Position numbers and translations under genes: made by a program. From Methylotenera_A sp040387515 (GTDB lineage Bacteria; Pseudomonadota; Gammaproteobacteria; Burkholderiales; Methylophilaceae), in contig JAZKDP010000012.1 of NCBI GenBank assembly GCA_040387515.1, positions 1 through 64,000 of the forward strand: a DNA stretch of 64,000 nt, read 5' to 3'. Positions 51,841 to 60,678 of this stretch are shown here, piece after piece (position 1 is the first letter of the stretch; every line of letters starts with the position of its first letter). Under the pieces are notes generated by a model. The model was not told the origin of the DNA, did not search any database, and saw only the letters and a list, made by a program, of their open reading frames with translations.

Positions 51841-53655
51841 ATGAAACAATCTCTAGTAGAAGTGACCGAACGTATTATTGAACGCAGTCGTCCAACTCGC
51901 ACGGCTTACCTGCATCGTGTCGATGAGATTCTTAAGCGTGAGAAAGGTGCCGACAGACTGGGCTGTGCTAACGTAGCACATGCGGTTGCTGCTTTGCCAG
52001 CTAATGATAAATTCAAAATCGTGGTCGAAAAAGCACCGCATATTGGCATTGTCACGGCCTACAACGAGATGCTTTCAGCGCATCAGCCATATGTTAACTA
52101 TCCAGATATTTTACGCGATGAAGCGCATAGATGTGGTGCGACAGTTCAAGTGGCAGGTGGTGTGCCAGCTATGTGTGATGGCATTACGCAAGGCGAGCCA
52201 GGCATGGAGTTGTCGTTATTCAGTCGCGATAACATTGCGATGGGCACCGCGATCGCGCTTTCGCATGATGTGTTCGATGCCGCTTTATTGCTGGGCGTTT
52301 GCGATAAAATCGTGCCAGGTTTACTGATTGGAGCACTACATTTTGGTCATCTGCCTTGTGTGTTTGTGCCTGCGGGACCAATGAGCACGGGTTTGGATAA
52401 CACAACAAAATCTAAAGTGCGTGAAAAGTATGCGCAGGGCATTGTCGGACGAGAAGAGCTGTTTGCCTCGGAATCTGCCGCTTATCATGGAGCAGGTACT
52501 TGCACGTTTTACGGTACGGCTAACAGCAACCAAATGTTGTTAGAGGCGATGGGTTTACACGTACCAGGCGCGGCGTTTATTCACCCGCATGATGGTATGC
52601 GCGAAGATTTAACCCGTGAAGCAGTTAGATTAGTATTGAATAACACACGTAAAGATAACTTTATCCCAATTGGTAAATTGGTGAATGAACATGTCATCGT
52701 GAATGCGATGGTGGCTTTACTGGCAACCGGTGGCTCAACTAATCATCTGATTCATTGGGTAGCTGTAGCGCGTTCTGCAGGCATTATTATCGATTGGACA
52801 GACTTCCATTATCTTGCAAAAGGTACACCGTTATTGGCGAGTGTTTACCCTAATGGCAAAGCGGATGTTAATGAGTTTCAAATTGCTGGTGGTCCAGGTT
52901 TTGTGATACGCGAGTTGATTGACGGCGGCTACATGTACCCGGATGTATATACGGTAGCCAAAGGTGGTTTGCGCGAATTTGGCAAAAAACCTGTTAAAGA
53001 AGATGGTAAGTTAGTGTGGAAAGATTATCCCGCCGAAAGTGGCGATGAAACAGTTGTCAGAACTGCTGCGCATCCGTTTAATGAATCGGGTGGATTACGT
53101 TTGTTAAAAGGTAATTTAGGCCGTAGCGTCATTAAAATTTCTGCCGTGCCAGAAGATCGTCACATTATTGAAGCGCCAGCGATTGTATTTGATGCACAAG
53201 AAGAATTATTAGCTGCATTTGATCGCGGAGAGCTCGAGCGTGATTTTGTAGCAGTAGTGCGTTTCCAAGGTCCGAAGGCAAATGGTATGCCCGAGTTACA
53301 CAAATTAACGCCGCCATTAGCTGTGTTACAGAATAAAGGCTTTATGGTCGCAATTGTGACGGATGGCCGCATGAGTGGTGCATCCGGCAAGATTCCTGCT
53401 GCGATTCATTTAAGCCCAGAAGCAAGTGCAGGCGGTGCGATCGCCAAAATCCGCACTGGCGATATTGTGCGTTTAAATGCCAGCGTAGGCACATTGAATG
53501 TGCTGGTAGACGAAGACACTTGGGCTGATCGCGAAGTGGAAGAATTATCTGATGCGAAGCGCAACATTAACTCACACGGTATTGGGCGTGAGTTGTTTGG
53601 TGGGATGCGGAAGAATGTACTTTCAGCCGAAGAAGGCGCAATTACTTGGCTCTAG
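51841..53655 (+). CDS. edd: 6-Phosphogluconate dehydratase
   Basis: Edd converts 6-phosphogluconate to KDPG, the first committed Entner-Doudoroff step, using a [4Fe-4S] cluster. The 604 residues match the family. Cysteine motifs are visible in GVPAMCDGITQGEPG (about residues 105-119) and LLGVCDKIVPG, and DGRMSGASGKIPA lies near residue 512. It is followed by eda across a 194-bp spacer with a palindrome. In methylotrophs of this group the KDPG branch can cleave ribulose-monophosphate-cycle sugar. Confidence 0.97.
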   Translation: MKQSLVEVTERIIERSRPTRTAYLHRVDEILKREKGADRLGCANVAHAVAALPANDKFKIVVEKAPHIGIVTAYNEMLSAHQPYVNYPDILRDEAHRCGATVQVAGGVPAMCDGITQGEPGMELSLFSRDNIAMGTAIALSHDVFDAALLLGVCDKIVPGLLIGALHFGHLPCVFVPAGPMSTGLDNTTKSKVREKYAQGIVGREELFASESAAYHGAGTCTFYGTANSNQMLLEAMGLHVPGAAFIHPHDGMREDLTREAVRLVLNNTRKDNFIPIGKLVNEHVIVNAMVALLATGGSTNHLIHWVAVARSAGIIIDWTDFHYLAKGTPLLASVYPNGKADVNEFQIAGGPGFVIRELIDGGYMYPDVYTVAKGGLREFGKKPVKEDGKLVWKDYPAESGDETVVRTAAHPFNESGGLRLLKGNLGRSVIKISAVPEDRHIIEAPAIVFDAQEELLAAFDRGELERDFVAVVRFQGPKANGMPELHKLTPPLAVLQNKGFMVAIVTDGRMSGASGKIPAAIHLSPEASAGGAIAKIRTGDIVRLNASVGTLNVLVDEDTWADREVEELSDAKRNINSHGIGRELFGGMRKNVLSAEEGAITWL

Positions 53656-53755
53656 CTGTTTGAAAATATAATTTGGGCGGCGTTACTTTCGCTTGCCGTA
53701 CTAATCGTACTGTCTACGCTCAAGTGCCTTGCCTAAATTAATTTTGAAACAGCTA
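53653..53755. repeat. REP-like long imperfect palindrome between edd and eda
   Basis: The outer arms TAGCTGTTTGAAAAT and ATTTTGAAACAGCTA are near-complements. Inner parts (ATTTGGGCGGCG on the left; GCCTTGCCTAAAT on the right) can also pair, and the tip has GTAC-TAATC-GTAC. The centre (TTTCGCTTGCCGTACTAATC and onward) resembles GC-richer dispersed palindromes of methylotrophs and other bacteria, but copies elsewhere in the genome cannot be checked here. It could also act as the edd terminator. Confidence 0.75.
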
Positions 53756-53849
53756 GCTGAATACCAAAATCTGTCTAATTTCGTTATTCCCAAGCCAACG
53801 GGAATCCATTTAAAAGTTTAAATATTCAATTTTTTAACTAGGTAAAAGT

Positions 53850-54479
53850 ATGATTAACACATTAGATTTAGCAAAAGAAGGTCCAGTAATCCCGGTTATT
53901 GTGATTAACAAAGTAGAAGATGCTGTGCCAATGGCTGAGGCTTTGTTGGCTGGCGGTATTAGGGTTCTAGAAGTGACTTTGCGTTCATCTTGCGCATTGC
54001 AAGCGATGGAGCAAATTGCGAAACACGTACCAGATGCGATTTTAGGCTCAGGCACTGTGCGTAATTTAAAAGATGCACAAGCATCATTAGATGCAGGCTG
54101 TCAATTTGCGGTTAGCCCAGGTTACACAACAGAATTAGGGCAATTCGCACGTAAAATTGGTTTGCCATTGTTGCCGGGCGTTTCAACTGGCTCCGAAATC
54201 ATGATAGCCAATGCGGATGATTATTTCTTCTTAAAACTCTTCCCAGCTGTCGCAGTTGGTGGAATTAATTTACTTAAAGGTTTTGCTGGTCCTTTTGGTG
54301 ATGTGAAATTTTGCCCTACTGGTGGCGTTACAGTTGATTCTGCACCGCAGTTTTTAAGCTTACCCAATGTGGTGGTTTGTGGTGGTACATGGTTAACACC
54401 AGCAGATGCGGTTGCACGAAAAGACTGGGCGCATATCACTAAATTAGCTAAAGAGGCTAGTGCAATTAAAGCAGCATAA
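53850..54479 (+). CDS. eda: KDPG/KHG aldolase
   Basis: Eda cleaves 2-keto-3-deoxy-6-phosphogluconate into pyruvate and glyceraldehyde 3-phosphate. The 209 residues have the Schiff-base lysine in DYFFLKLFPA (about residue 131), the Glu in RVLEVTLRS (about 38) and the phosphate-binding CPTGGVT (about 153-159). The RuMP cycle combined with Edd/Eda is a known methylotroph route. A strong terminator follows. Confidence 0.97.
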   Translation: MINTLDLAKEGPVIPVIVINKVEDAVPMAEALLAGGIRVLEVTLRSSCALQAMEQIAKHVPDAILGSGTVRNLKDAQASLDAGCQFAVSPGYTTELGQFARKIGLPLLPGVSTGSEIMIANADDYFFLKLFPAVAVGGINLLKGFAGPFGDVKFCPTGGVTVDSAPQFLSLPNVVVCGGTWLTPADAVARKDWAHITKLAKEASAIKAA

Positions 54480-54500
54480 GTTAATTGTTGCGTTAAAATT

Positions 54501-54531
54501 AGGGTTTGTGTTTAACACAAACCCTTTTTTA
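54501..54531 (+). terminator. Intrinsic terminator after eda
   Basis: AGGGTTTGTGT (54501-54511) and ACACAAACCCT (54515-54525) are exact complements with a 3-base loop, followed by T6. This strong terminator isolates edd-eda from the next gene. Confidence 0.95.
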
Positions 54532-54593
54532 TTGAGCGTGGATTTTATCAAGTCTGAATTGATCGATTTTGAAATTGAAGTTAGGAACTCTGT

Positions 54594-55268
54594 TTGCAGC
54601 CGTTAACTAAAACCTTGGATTTAAAAAATTATAAAACAATCGTGTTCGATTGCGATGGCGTGATTCTGGACTCGAATGTTGTGAAAACCGAAGCTTATTT
54701 TCGTACTGCAAAAAACTTAGGTGCAACTGACCAGCAAGCGCAGGCGCTTGTTGATTATCACGTTAAATTAGGCGGTATTTCGCGGTATCATAAGTTTGAT
54801 TGGTATGTGCGTGAAGTTTTGCACGAGACTGTGACAGAGAAAGCAATTCAAACACTATTAGATGAGTTTAGCCGCGAGTTAGAAGATGGATTGATGCATT
54901 GCACCGTTGCTGATGGTCTGCAAGAGTTGCGTGATGACACAGCAGATGCTAAATGGATGATACTTTCTGGCGGCGATCAACAAGAGATTCGTGATTTATT
55001 TGCCAAACGTAAACTTGCCGATTTATTCGATGGCGGTTTGTTTGGCAGTCCAGATAATAAAGATACAGTTCTAGCGCGCGAAAAAGCCAATGGTAATTTG
55101 CAGCTACCCGCATTATTTGTCGGTGATAGCAAATATGACCATGAGGCATCGACTACAGCAGGGTTGGATTTTATTTTTGTCAGCGATTGGACGGAAGTGC
55201 CTGATTGGCAAGAGTTTTGTAAGGAAAAACAGATTAAAGTATTAGCAAATTTAAGTAAATTGCTTTGA
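54594..55268 (+). CDS. HAD-superfamily phosphatase-like hydrolase
   Basis: A 224-residue HAD subfamily I protein. Motif I is FDCDGVILDSN (about residues 18-28), motif II SGG near residue 124, and the later motif IV GDSKYDHEAS (about 182-191). It starts at TTG 54594 behind AGGAA. The substrate is unknown. It is not GmhB-like, since it has no zinc-type Cys motif. Its position beside the O-antigen ligase and GT2 genes suggests sugar-phosphate or surface polysaccharide metabolism, which is an inference. Confidence 0.82.
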   Translation: MQPLTKTLDLKNYKTIVFDCDGVILDSNVVKTEAYFRTAKNLGATDQQAQALVDYHVKLGGISRYHKFDWYVREVLHETVTEKAIQTLLDEFSRELEDGLMHCTVADGLQELRDDTADAKWMILSGGDQQEIRDLFAKRKLADLFDGGLFGSPDNKDTVLAREKANGNLQLPALFVGDSKYDHEASTTAGLDFIFVSDWTEVPDWQEFCKEKQIKVLANLSKLL

Positions 55269-55407
55269 TAAAACAATATGTGAACCAAATTAAAGTTTGG
55301 CAACTTGCACAAAGTCAGCAGTTTAATGATGCGCTAAATATTTTAAGATTTGATTTGTTGAGAGCAAATTGAGAATAAGAAATTAAGTAATAAAACAGAA
55401 GGACATT

Positions 55408-56610
55408 TTGCTGAGTATAAAAAATAAAATGCTAGAAAGTGTAAATAAGAAAAATCTGAGTTTATTCGTGATTTTGGCTTGTTTGCTGATGCAAATGCTG
55501 AATTGGGGTTTGGCATATCGGATTTTTGCGTATTTAAATTTATGTGTCGTTTTAATTTATGGTTTGACCCAATTCAAACAACATCCATCATTTAACAGTC
55601 ACCGTACTTTATATGGTTTGTTTTTTATTCCACTGACTTTCATTACTATGCATTTTCTTGCAGTAGAAAACTTAGTCATTATCAGAGAGATTCGACATAT
55701 ATTCGTCGCATTATTTTTAACGCTGGGCATCTGGATTCTGGCAAAGAAAAATCCAGACTATATTAAAAATAATATGCTCGTACTGCTGCTGACGTTAATA
55801 TTCAGTTATGTTGTTATTCAAGCGATTGCATTGTGGTATTTTAAGCAACCGCATGGAACCACCAAAAATCCACATTATTTGGCTGCGTACAGCGCTTTAT
55901 CATTGATTGCCGCAGTTTTCTGTTTTTTTAAAGTATCTGGTGTATTAAGATATTTAATTGGACTCTCAATCTTATGTTTAGGCGCTTTTTTATTACAGAG
56001 CTCCTCTCGCCCAACATGGATTGGATTGATTTTTTCTGGCTTTCTTTTACTTATGTTTATGAATAAACGTGCCAGAATTTATTCAGCATTCTCTATTGTT
56101 AGCGTTTTAATCGGGCTAACTCTAGCCAATATTGGAAACTTTGCGACTAGATTCGGAGATTTGCTCGGTCATCTTGACACTGAAGAGCGAGTTGTTATTT
56201 GGCAAGATACATGGCGGATGCAATCAGAAAGTTCACCTATGCAATGGCTGTTAGGCCATGGTTTAAATGCATTTAAAGCAGACTTTAAGCCTTACTCATA
56301 TTATCATTTGCAAAACATTGACTATAACAGCCCGCATAATTTTTTATTAGAGCTGTTATATATATCAGGCGCTGTCGGTTTAGCTTTGGCTATATTGATG
56401 TTGTGGATAATATATAAGTATTTGTTTGCATTCATCAGAAGCCAAACAGAGAGCAAAAACATCTATTTGTTATTACTTGCAATTTTGACGACTAATCTAA
56501 TTCTGGTCAGCATTACACTTCCATTCTTCACGAGTTATAACCTAAATATTATTGGATTAGTCATTGGCGTGATGCTTTATCTTAAAGAGACACAATTGAA
56601 ACAAGCATGA
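55408..56610 (+). CDS. O-antigen ligase/polymerase-like membrane protein (Wzy/WaaL family)
   Basis: A polytopic 400-residue protein with about 10-11 hydrophobic segments and one larger periplasmic loop (about residues 260-310) that carries the conserved HN motif in SPHNFLLELLY. The ligase class joins O-antigen to the core; a polymerase role cannot be excluded. It starts at TTG 55408 behind AAGGA and overlaps the GT2 gene by 4 bp. Confidence 0.85.
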   Translation: MLSIKNKMLESVNKKNLSLFVILACLLMQMLNWGLAYRIFAYLNLCVVLIYGLTQFKQHPSFNSHRTLYGLFFIPLTFITMHFLAVENLVIIREIRHIFVALFLTLGIWILAKKNPDYIKNNMLVLLLTLIFSYVVIQAIALWYFKQPHGTTKNPHYLAAYSALSLIAAVFCFFKVSGVLRYLIGLSILCLGAFLLQSSSRPTWIGLIFSGFLLLMFMNKRARIYSAFSIVSVLIGLTLANIGNFATRFGDLLGHLDTEERVVIWQDTWRMQSESSPMQWLLGHGLNAFKADFKPYSYYHLQNIDYNSPHNFLLELLYISGAVGLALAILMLWIIYKYLFAFIRSQTESKNIYLLLLAILTTNLILVSITLPFFTSYNLNIIGLVIGVMLYLKETQLKQA

Positions 56611-57560
56611 TGAAACCTATTACAGTCATTATTCCCAATTACAATGGCGCGCATTTACTGCGTAAAAATCTGCCTACAGTAAAGGCGGCAATAGTGCTTT
56701 ATGATGCGCAATCTTCAATCATCGTAGTAGATGATGGTTCCTCTGACGATAGTTTGGCTGTATTGAGTCAAGAGTTTCCAGAGGTGAAAATTGTTGTGCA
56801 TGTCCAAAATCAAGGCTTCGCAGAGGCTGTACATTCAGGTGTTAATGCAGCAGAGACTGAGCTACTTTTCTTATTAAACTCGGATGTTACATTGCAGCCA
56901 GACATTTTTATGCCATTGGTTGCTTACTTTGATGACGTCAATACGTTCTCAGTGAACCCGCTGATATATGACGAACAGGGTGCCGCGAAAAGACATTCGT
57001 GGAATTTACGTCAATTTAAATCGGGTGGTTTAATGCTACTAGATTGGACATTAGAAAATGCATTGGCAAGGCGTAAACAAGGTGAACGACTTGCTGCTGC
57101 TTATGCGCATGGTGGCTCTTTTATGGTGAGAAAATCGATGTTTCAGGCTTTAGGCGGCTTTCATCCCATTTATAAACCTTTTTATAGTGAGGATTATGAT
57201 TTAGGGCTGCGTGCATGGCGTAGAGGTTGGGGCAGTTATTTTGAGCCGACAGTTTCAATTGTGCATCAGAGTGTTGGTGCCATACGTGAAAATATAAAAA
57301 TTCAACAAGTTAAATGCACGCGCCGCAGGAATAGATACTTGTTAGAGTGGATTCATTTAACACCAACTCAGCTAATATTAAGCGCTATTCCAATGTCCTT
57401 ATTACAATTGTTTGGTGAGTTACTGATGTTGGATAAAACCAATTTAAAAGGTTTTTTTCAGGCAATGGCTAAAATTGCAGCAGTAATTGACGCGAGAAAA
57501 GAAATCAGTCAAACACAAAAGCTTTCACTAAATGCAGTGCTGAAAGAGATTAATAAATAG
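56607..57560 (+). CDS. Family 2 glycosyltransferase (rhamnosyl-type)
   Basis: A 317-residue GT-A enzyme: nucleotide-sugar site TVIIPNYNGAHLL (residues 5-17), IIVVDDGSSDDSL (about 38-50), the metal DXD-like NSDVT (about 92-96) and YSEDYDLGLRAWRRGW (about 193-208). It ends 13 bp from convergent waaF. Coupled to the ligase-like gene, it probably builds a surface glycan. Donor and acceptor are unknown. Confidence 0.88.
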   Translation: MMKPITVIIPNYNGAHLLRKNLPTVKAAIVLYDAQSSIIVVDDGSSDDSLAVLSQEFPEVKIVVHVQNQGFAEAVHSGVNAAETELLFLLNSDVTLQPDIFMPLVAYFDDVNTFSVNPLIYDEQGAAKRHSWNLRQFKSGGLMLLDWTLENALARRKQGERLAAAYAHGGSFMVRKSMFQALGGFHPIYKPFYSEDYDLGLRAWRRGWGSYFEPTVSIVHQSVGAIRENIKIQQVKCTRRRNRYLLEWIHLTPTQLILSAIPMSLLQLFGELLMLDKTNLKGFFQAMAKIAAVIDARKEISQTQKLSLNAVLKEINK

Positions 57561-57573
57561 CCAGCTTAACGAT

Positions 57574-58593
57574 TTAAGATAAATTTGAAATGACGCTATC
57601 AGGTTGAATCTGCTTTAAGCAGTTTAGATGTTGTAACGGACATTTTCTCTGGAAACAAGGGCTGCAATCAAGGTTTAAATATTTAACGACCGCCTTATCA
57701 GACATTGGTGGTGTGTGATAAGGGTTGGATGAGCCAAAAATGGCAACCAGTTTTTTATCTAATGCCGCCGCTACATGCATCAAGCCAGAATCATTGCTAA
57801 CAACCGTGTCGCATAACGACATTAAATCAATCGCTTCACCTAGTTTTGTTTTACCACCAAAATCTACGCAGCGATTTTGTGTCAGCTGATTAATCTGGTT
57901 GGTGACAGGAGTGTCAGCAATTGAACCAAATAGCCATACTTGCCAGCCTTTGCTTAATGCATCCAATGCGACTTCCGCATAATACTCAGCTGGCCAGCGC
58001 TTGGCTTCACCATATTCTGCACCTGGGCATAAGCCGAGTATTTTATGCTGGAATGATTGAATACCTAGTTTTGAAAGTGTTTCCAAAGCATTTTCTGCGT
58101 GTGTGACTAATTGCGGATTTGGAATGGTTTTTGGCAGGGATTCATTTGCGTTTAAGCCTAAAAATACAAATCTATCGACTGTTTTCTTTAGGGCTGTTTT
58201 ATCCAGCGGACGAATATCATTAATCAAACCATAACGCATTTCACCTAAAAAACTGGTACGTTTTTTAATACCAGCAGCCCAAGGCAGCAGCGCAGATTTG
58301 AATGAGTTGGTGAGGATAATGGCTTGCGTATAACCTGATTGTTTTAAGCTTTTTCCAAATGCAATTCGCTGCCAAAAGGCTAATTCACCATGCTTAAATG
58401 GCAAAGCTATTTTACCCGTAACTTCTGGCATGCGTTCTAATAAGGGTAGCGTCCATGCTGGCGCGGCAACGTCAATGATGCAATTTGGCCGGTTAGCTTT
58501 AAGGGTTTTAAACAGGCTTTGTGCTAAGACCATATCGCCTACCCAGGCTGGGCCTAGCACTAATATTTTTTCAGGTTTTTTTGCGGTAGACAT
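57574..58593 (-). CDS. waaF: ADP-heptose:LPS heptosyltransferase II
   Basis: WaaF adds the second inner-core heptose. The 339 residues have the N-terminal ILVLGPAWVGDMVLAQSLF (about 10-28), the GT9 motif NDSGLMHVAAALDKKLVAIFG (split: NDSGLMHVAAAL and KKLVAIFG, about 265-286) and ends with two CxxC-like patches (DCSPCFQRKCPLQHLNC) seen in WaaF. It is the last gene of hldD-gmhA-hldE-waaF, 19 bp after hldE. Confidence 0.95.
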   Translation of the reverse strand: MSTAKKPEKILVLGPAWVGDMVLAQSLFKTLKANRPNCIIDVAAPAWTLPLLERMPEVTGKIALPFKHGELAFWQRIAFGKSLKQSGYTQAIILTNSFKSALLPWAAGIKKRTSFLGEMRYGLINDIRPLDKTALKKTVDRFVFLGLNANESLPKTIPNPQLVTHAENALETLSKLGIQSFQHKILGLCPGAEYGEAKRWPAEYYAEVALDALSKGWQVWLFGSIADTPVTNQINQLTQNRCVDFGGKTKLGEAIDLMSLCDTVVSNDSGLMHVAAALDKKLVAIFGSSNPYHTPPMSDKAVVKYLNLDCSPCFQRKCPLQHLNCLKQIQPDSVISNLS

Positions 58594-58612
58594 GGGTGAG
58601 CGAATGGCTAGT

Positions 58613-60097
58613 TTAGCTATTCATTTTTTTGATGATGTTGCTGGTGCTTCTGCCTTCTACCAAATCAATTAGTGCAATTTCACCACCCCAAGCAAGCACC
58701 TCTTTGCCACCTACGACTTGGTCTGCGCTGTAGTCGCTACCTTTGGCAATAACGTTCGGCTGAATGGCATTAATTAGATTAAGCGGCGTGTCTTCATCAA
58801 ATAAGATTACCGCGTCTACGCTTTCCAGCGCGGCTAATACGCGGGCACGGTCATTTTCTGTCACAACAGGGCGTGTTGGCCCTTTGATGGCGCTCACAGA
58901 GCGGTCGGTGTTTAAACCTAAGATTAATTTATCGCCACGCTTTTTTGCGGCTTCTAAATAGGTTACATGGCCAGCATGCAGTAAGTCGAAGCAGCCATTC
59001 GTAAATACGATGCTTTGCTTGTCTTTTTTCCAAGCGCTTACTTTGGTTTTTAGCTGGTTTAAATCGCAGACTTTATGTGCTTGTTCACTTTTTTGCTGAC
59101 TGGTCAGTGCTTCCAATAAATCTGCTTGCGAAATAGGCACTGTGCCAACTTTTCCCACAACCACAGCCGCTGCAATATTCGCCAGTTGCAAGCTTTGCAG
59201 TACAGAAAGATTGTGTATTAAACCCGCAGCTAATGTGGCAATCACTGTGTCGCCCGCACCAGAAACATCAAATACTTGTTTGGCGATAGCGGGTAAATGA
59301 TGCGTTGTCTCATCAATTAGCGTAATGCCTTCTTCGCCGCGCGTGACAGCCAAGAAATCTAAATTTAATTGTTTTTTAAGTGTAGTGGCTTTGCTGATTA
59401 AATCGGCATCATCCATCGTGCTATTACACGCTTCTGCTGTTTCTTTTTTGTTAGGCGTGAGTGCGGTGGCGCCAATATATTTGCTGTAATCACGACCCTT
59501 CGGGTCAACTAACACAGGAATACTGGACGTTTTACATTGCGTAATAATCGCTTGGCAGGTTTGCTCGCTTAGTAAACCTTTTGCATAATCCGACAAAATA
59601 ACCACGCTAGGCTTTAAAGCTAATTGCTGTTGAATCACCGCCATCAAATCTGTGTTTTCAGCAGCATTGAAACTGGCATTGCTTTCTTGATCTAACCGTA
59701 ACATCTGTTGATGGCCGCTTAATACACGGGTTTTGGCAATAGTAGGGCGGTTAGCCGAGGTGTATATGCCATTCACATCCACATTCATTTGCTTTAATAG
59801 GCGCGTCAACGTTGCACCTTCGCTATCGTTGCCGACGCAACCGATAATGTGCGTTTTAATGCCTAATAATGACAGGTTTGCGGCTACGTTAGCCGCGCCG
59901 CCGGCGCGCTCATTCTGCTGATTTAATAGCACGATAGGCACGGGTGCTTCTGGTGAAATTCGGCCAACAGAGCCGATTAAATAGCGATCTAGCATGACAT
60001 CGCCGATAATTAGCGCATGTTGTTTATTGGAGTCGGGATTCGCGCTACCGAATTGCTTAACGGCGGATAGCAGTGGATCAGTTAAATGTTGCGACAT
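58613..60097 (-). CDS. hldE: Bifunctional heptose 7-phosphate kinase/heptose 1-phosphate adenylyltransferase
   Basis: HldE makes ADP-D-glycero-D-manno-heptose by phosphorylation at C1 and adenylylation. The 494 residues hold an N-terminal PfkB-type kinase (ERAGGAANVAANLSLLG, about 62-78; DVSGAGDTVIATLA, about 277-290) and a C-terminal nucleotidyltransferase with FTNGCFDLLHAGHVTYLEA (about 364-382, HxGH motif). The fused form is as in E. coli. It is 20 bp downstream of gmhA. Confidence 0.96.
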   Translation of the reverse strand: MSQHLTDPLLSAVKQFGSANPDSNKQHALIIGDVMLDRYLIGSVGRISPEAPVPIVLLNQQNERAGGAANVAANLSLLGIKTHIIGCVGNDSEGATLTRLLKQMNVDVNGIYTSANRPTIAKTRVLSGHQQMLRLDQESNASFNAAENTDLMAVIQQQLALKPSVVILSDYAKGLLSEQTCQAIITQCKTSSIPVLVDPKGRDYSKYIGATALTPNKKETAEACNSTMDDADLISKATTLKKQLNLDFLAVTRGEEGITLIDETTHHLPAIAKQVFDVSGAGDTVIATLAAGLIHNLSVLQSLQLANIAAAVVVGKVGTVPISQADLLEALTSQQKSEQAHKVCDLNQLKTKVSAWKKDKQSIVFTNGCFDLLHAGHVTYLEAAKKRGDKLILGLNTDRSVSAIKGPTRPVVTENDRARVLAALESVDAVILFDEDTPLNLINAIQPNVIAKGSDYSADQVVGGKEVLAWGGEIALIDLVEGRSTSNIIKKMNS

Positions 60098-60117
60098 AAA
60101 AACTCAATATAAAACAT

Positions 60118-60678
60118 TTAAGATTCTAGAATTTCACATAGGGAATGGCCAACAAAAATATGCGCTTCTTGAATGCGTGCGGTGACTGAGGATGGCATCA
60201 CCAAATTAAAGTCGCAGATGGCATTGAGTTTGCCACCGCTACCGCCGGTTAAGCCGACTGTTGTAGCGCCAATTTCTTTGGCCGCTTCCATTGCGCGCAC
60301 GACGTTGGCGCTATTGCCGCTGGTGGTAATGCCAATGACCAAATCTTCTGGGCGGCAAAGTGCTTCAACTTGGCGTGCAAAAATATAATCGTAACCATAA
60401 TCGTTCCCCACAGAAGTGAGAATGGATGTGTCGGTCGTGAGTGCGATTGCTGGCATGCCTTTACGTTCTTTTTTAAAGCGGCCGACAATTTCTGCTGCAA
60501 TATGTTGGCTATCAGCCGCGCTACCGCCGTTACCCATAATCAAGATTTTTCCGCCAGATTTAATGCAATCTTGCATCTTAATGCCAACCGCGCTAATCAT
60601 TGGAAAAAGTGGTTCAAGCGCGTTAAACATCGCCATGTGTGCAGCGTGTTCGCCTTTTAGATAATTTATGTAGTCCAT
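60118..60678 (-). CDS. gmhA: Phosphoheptose isomerase
   Basis: GmhA converts sedoheptulose 7-phosphate to D-glycero-D-manno-heptose 7-phosphate. The 186 residues carry the SIS-domain pattern GNGGSAADSQHIAAEIVGRF (about 50-69) and the later GITTSGNSANVVRAM (about 116-130). It overlaps the hldD stop by one base (TAATG) and precedes hldE. Sedoheptulose 7-phosphate is also a ribulose-monophosphate-cycle metabolite. Confidence 0.96.
   Translation of the reverse strand: MDYINYLKGEHAAHMAMFNALEPLFPMISAVGIKMQDCIKSGGKILIMGNGGSAADSQHIAAEIVGRFKKERKGMPAIALTTDTSILTSVGNDYGYDYIFARQVEALCRPEDLVIGITTSGNSANVVRAMEAAKEIGATTVGLTGGSGGKLNAICDFNLVMPSSVTARIQEAHIFVGHSLCEILES

Noticed and set aside
54594..55268. HAD protein as GmhB
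   Set aside because: It has DCDGV, not the GmhB DxDGT start, and no zinc-binding cysteines; it looks like a phosphoglycolate-phosphatase-type enzyme.
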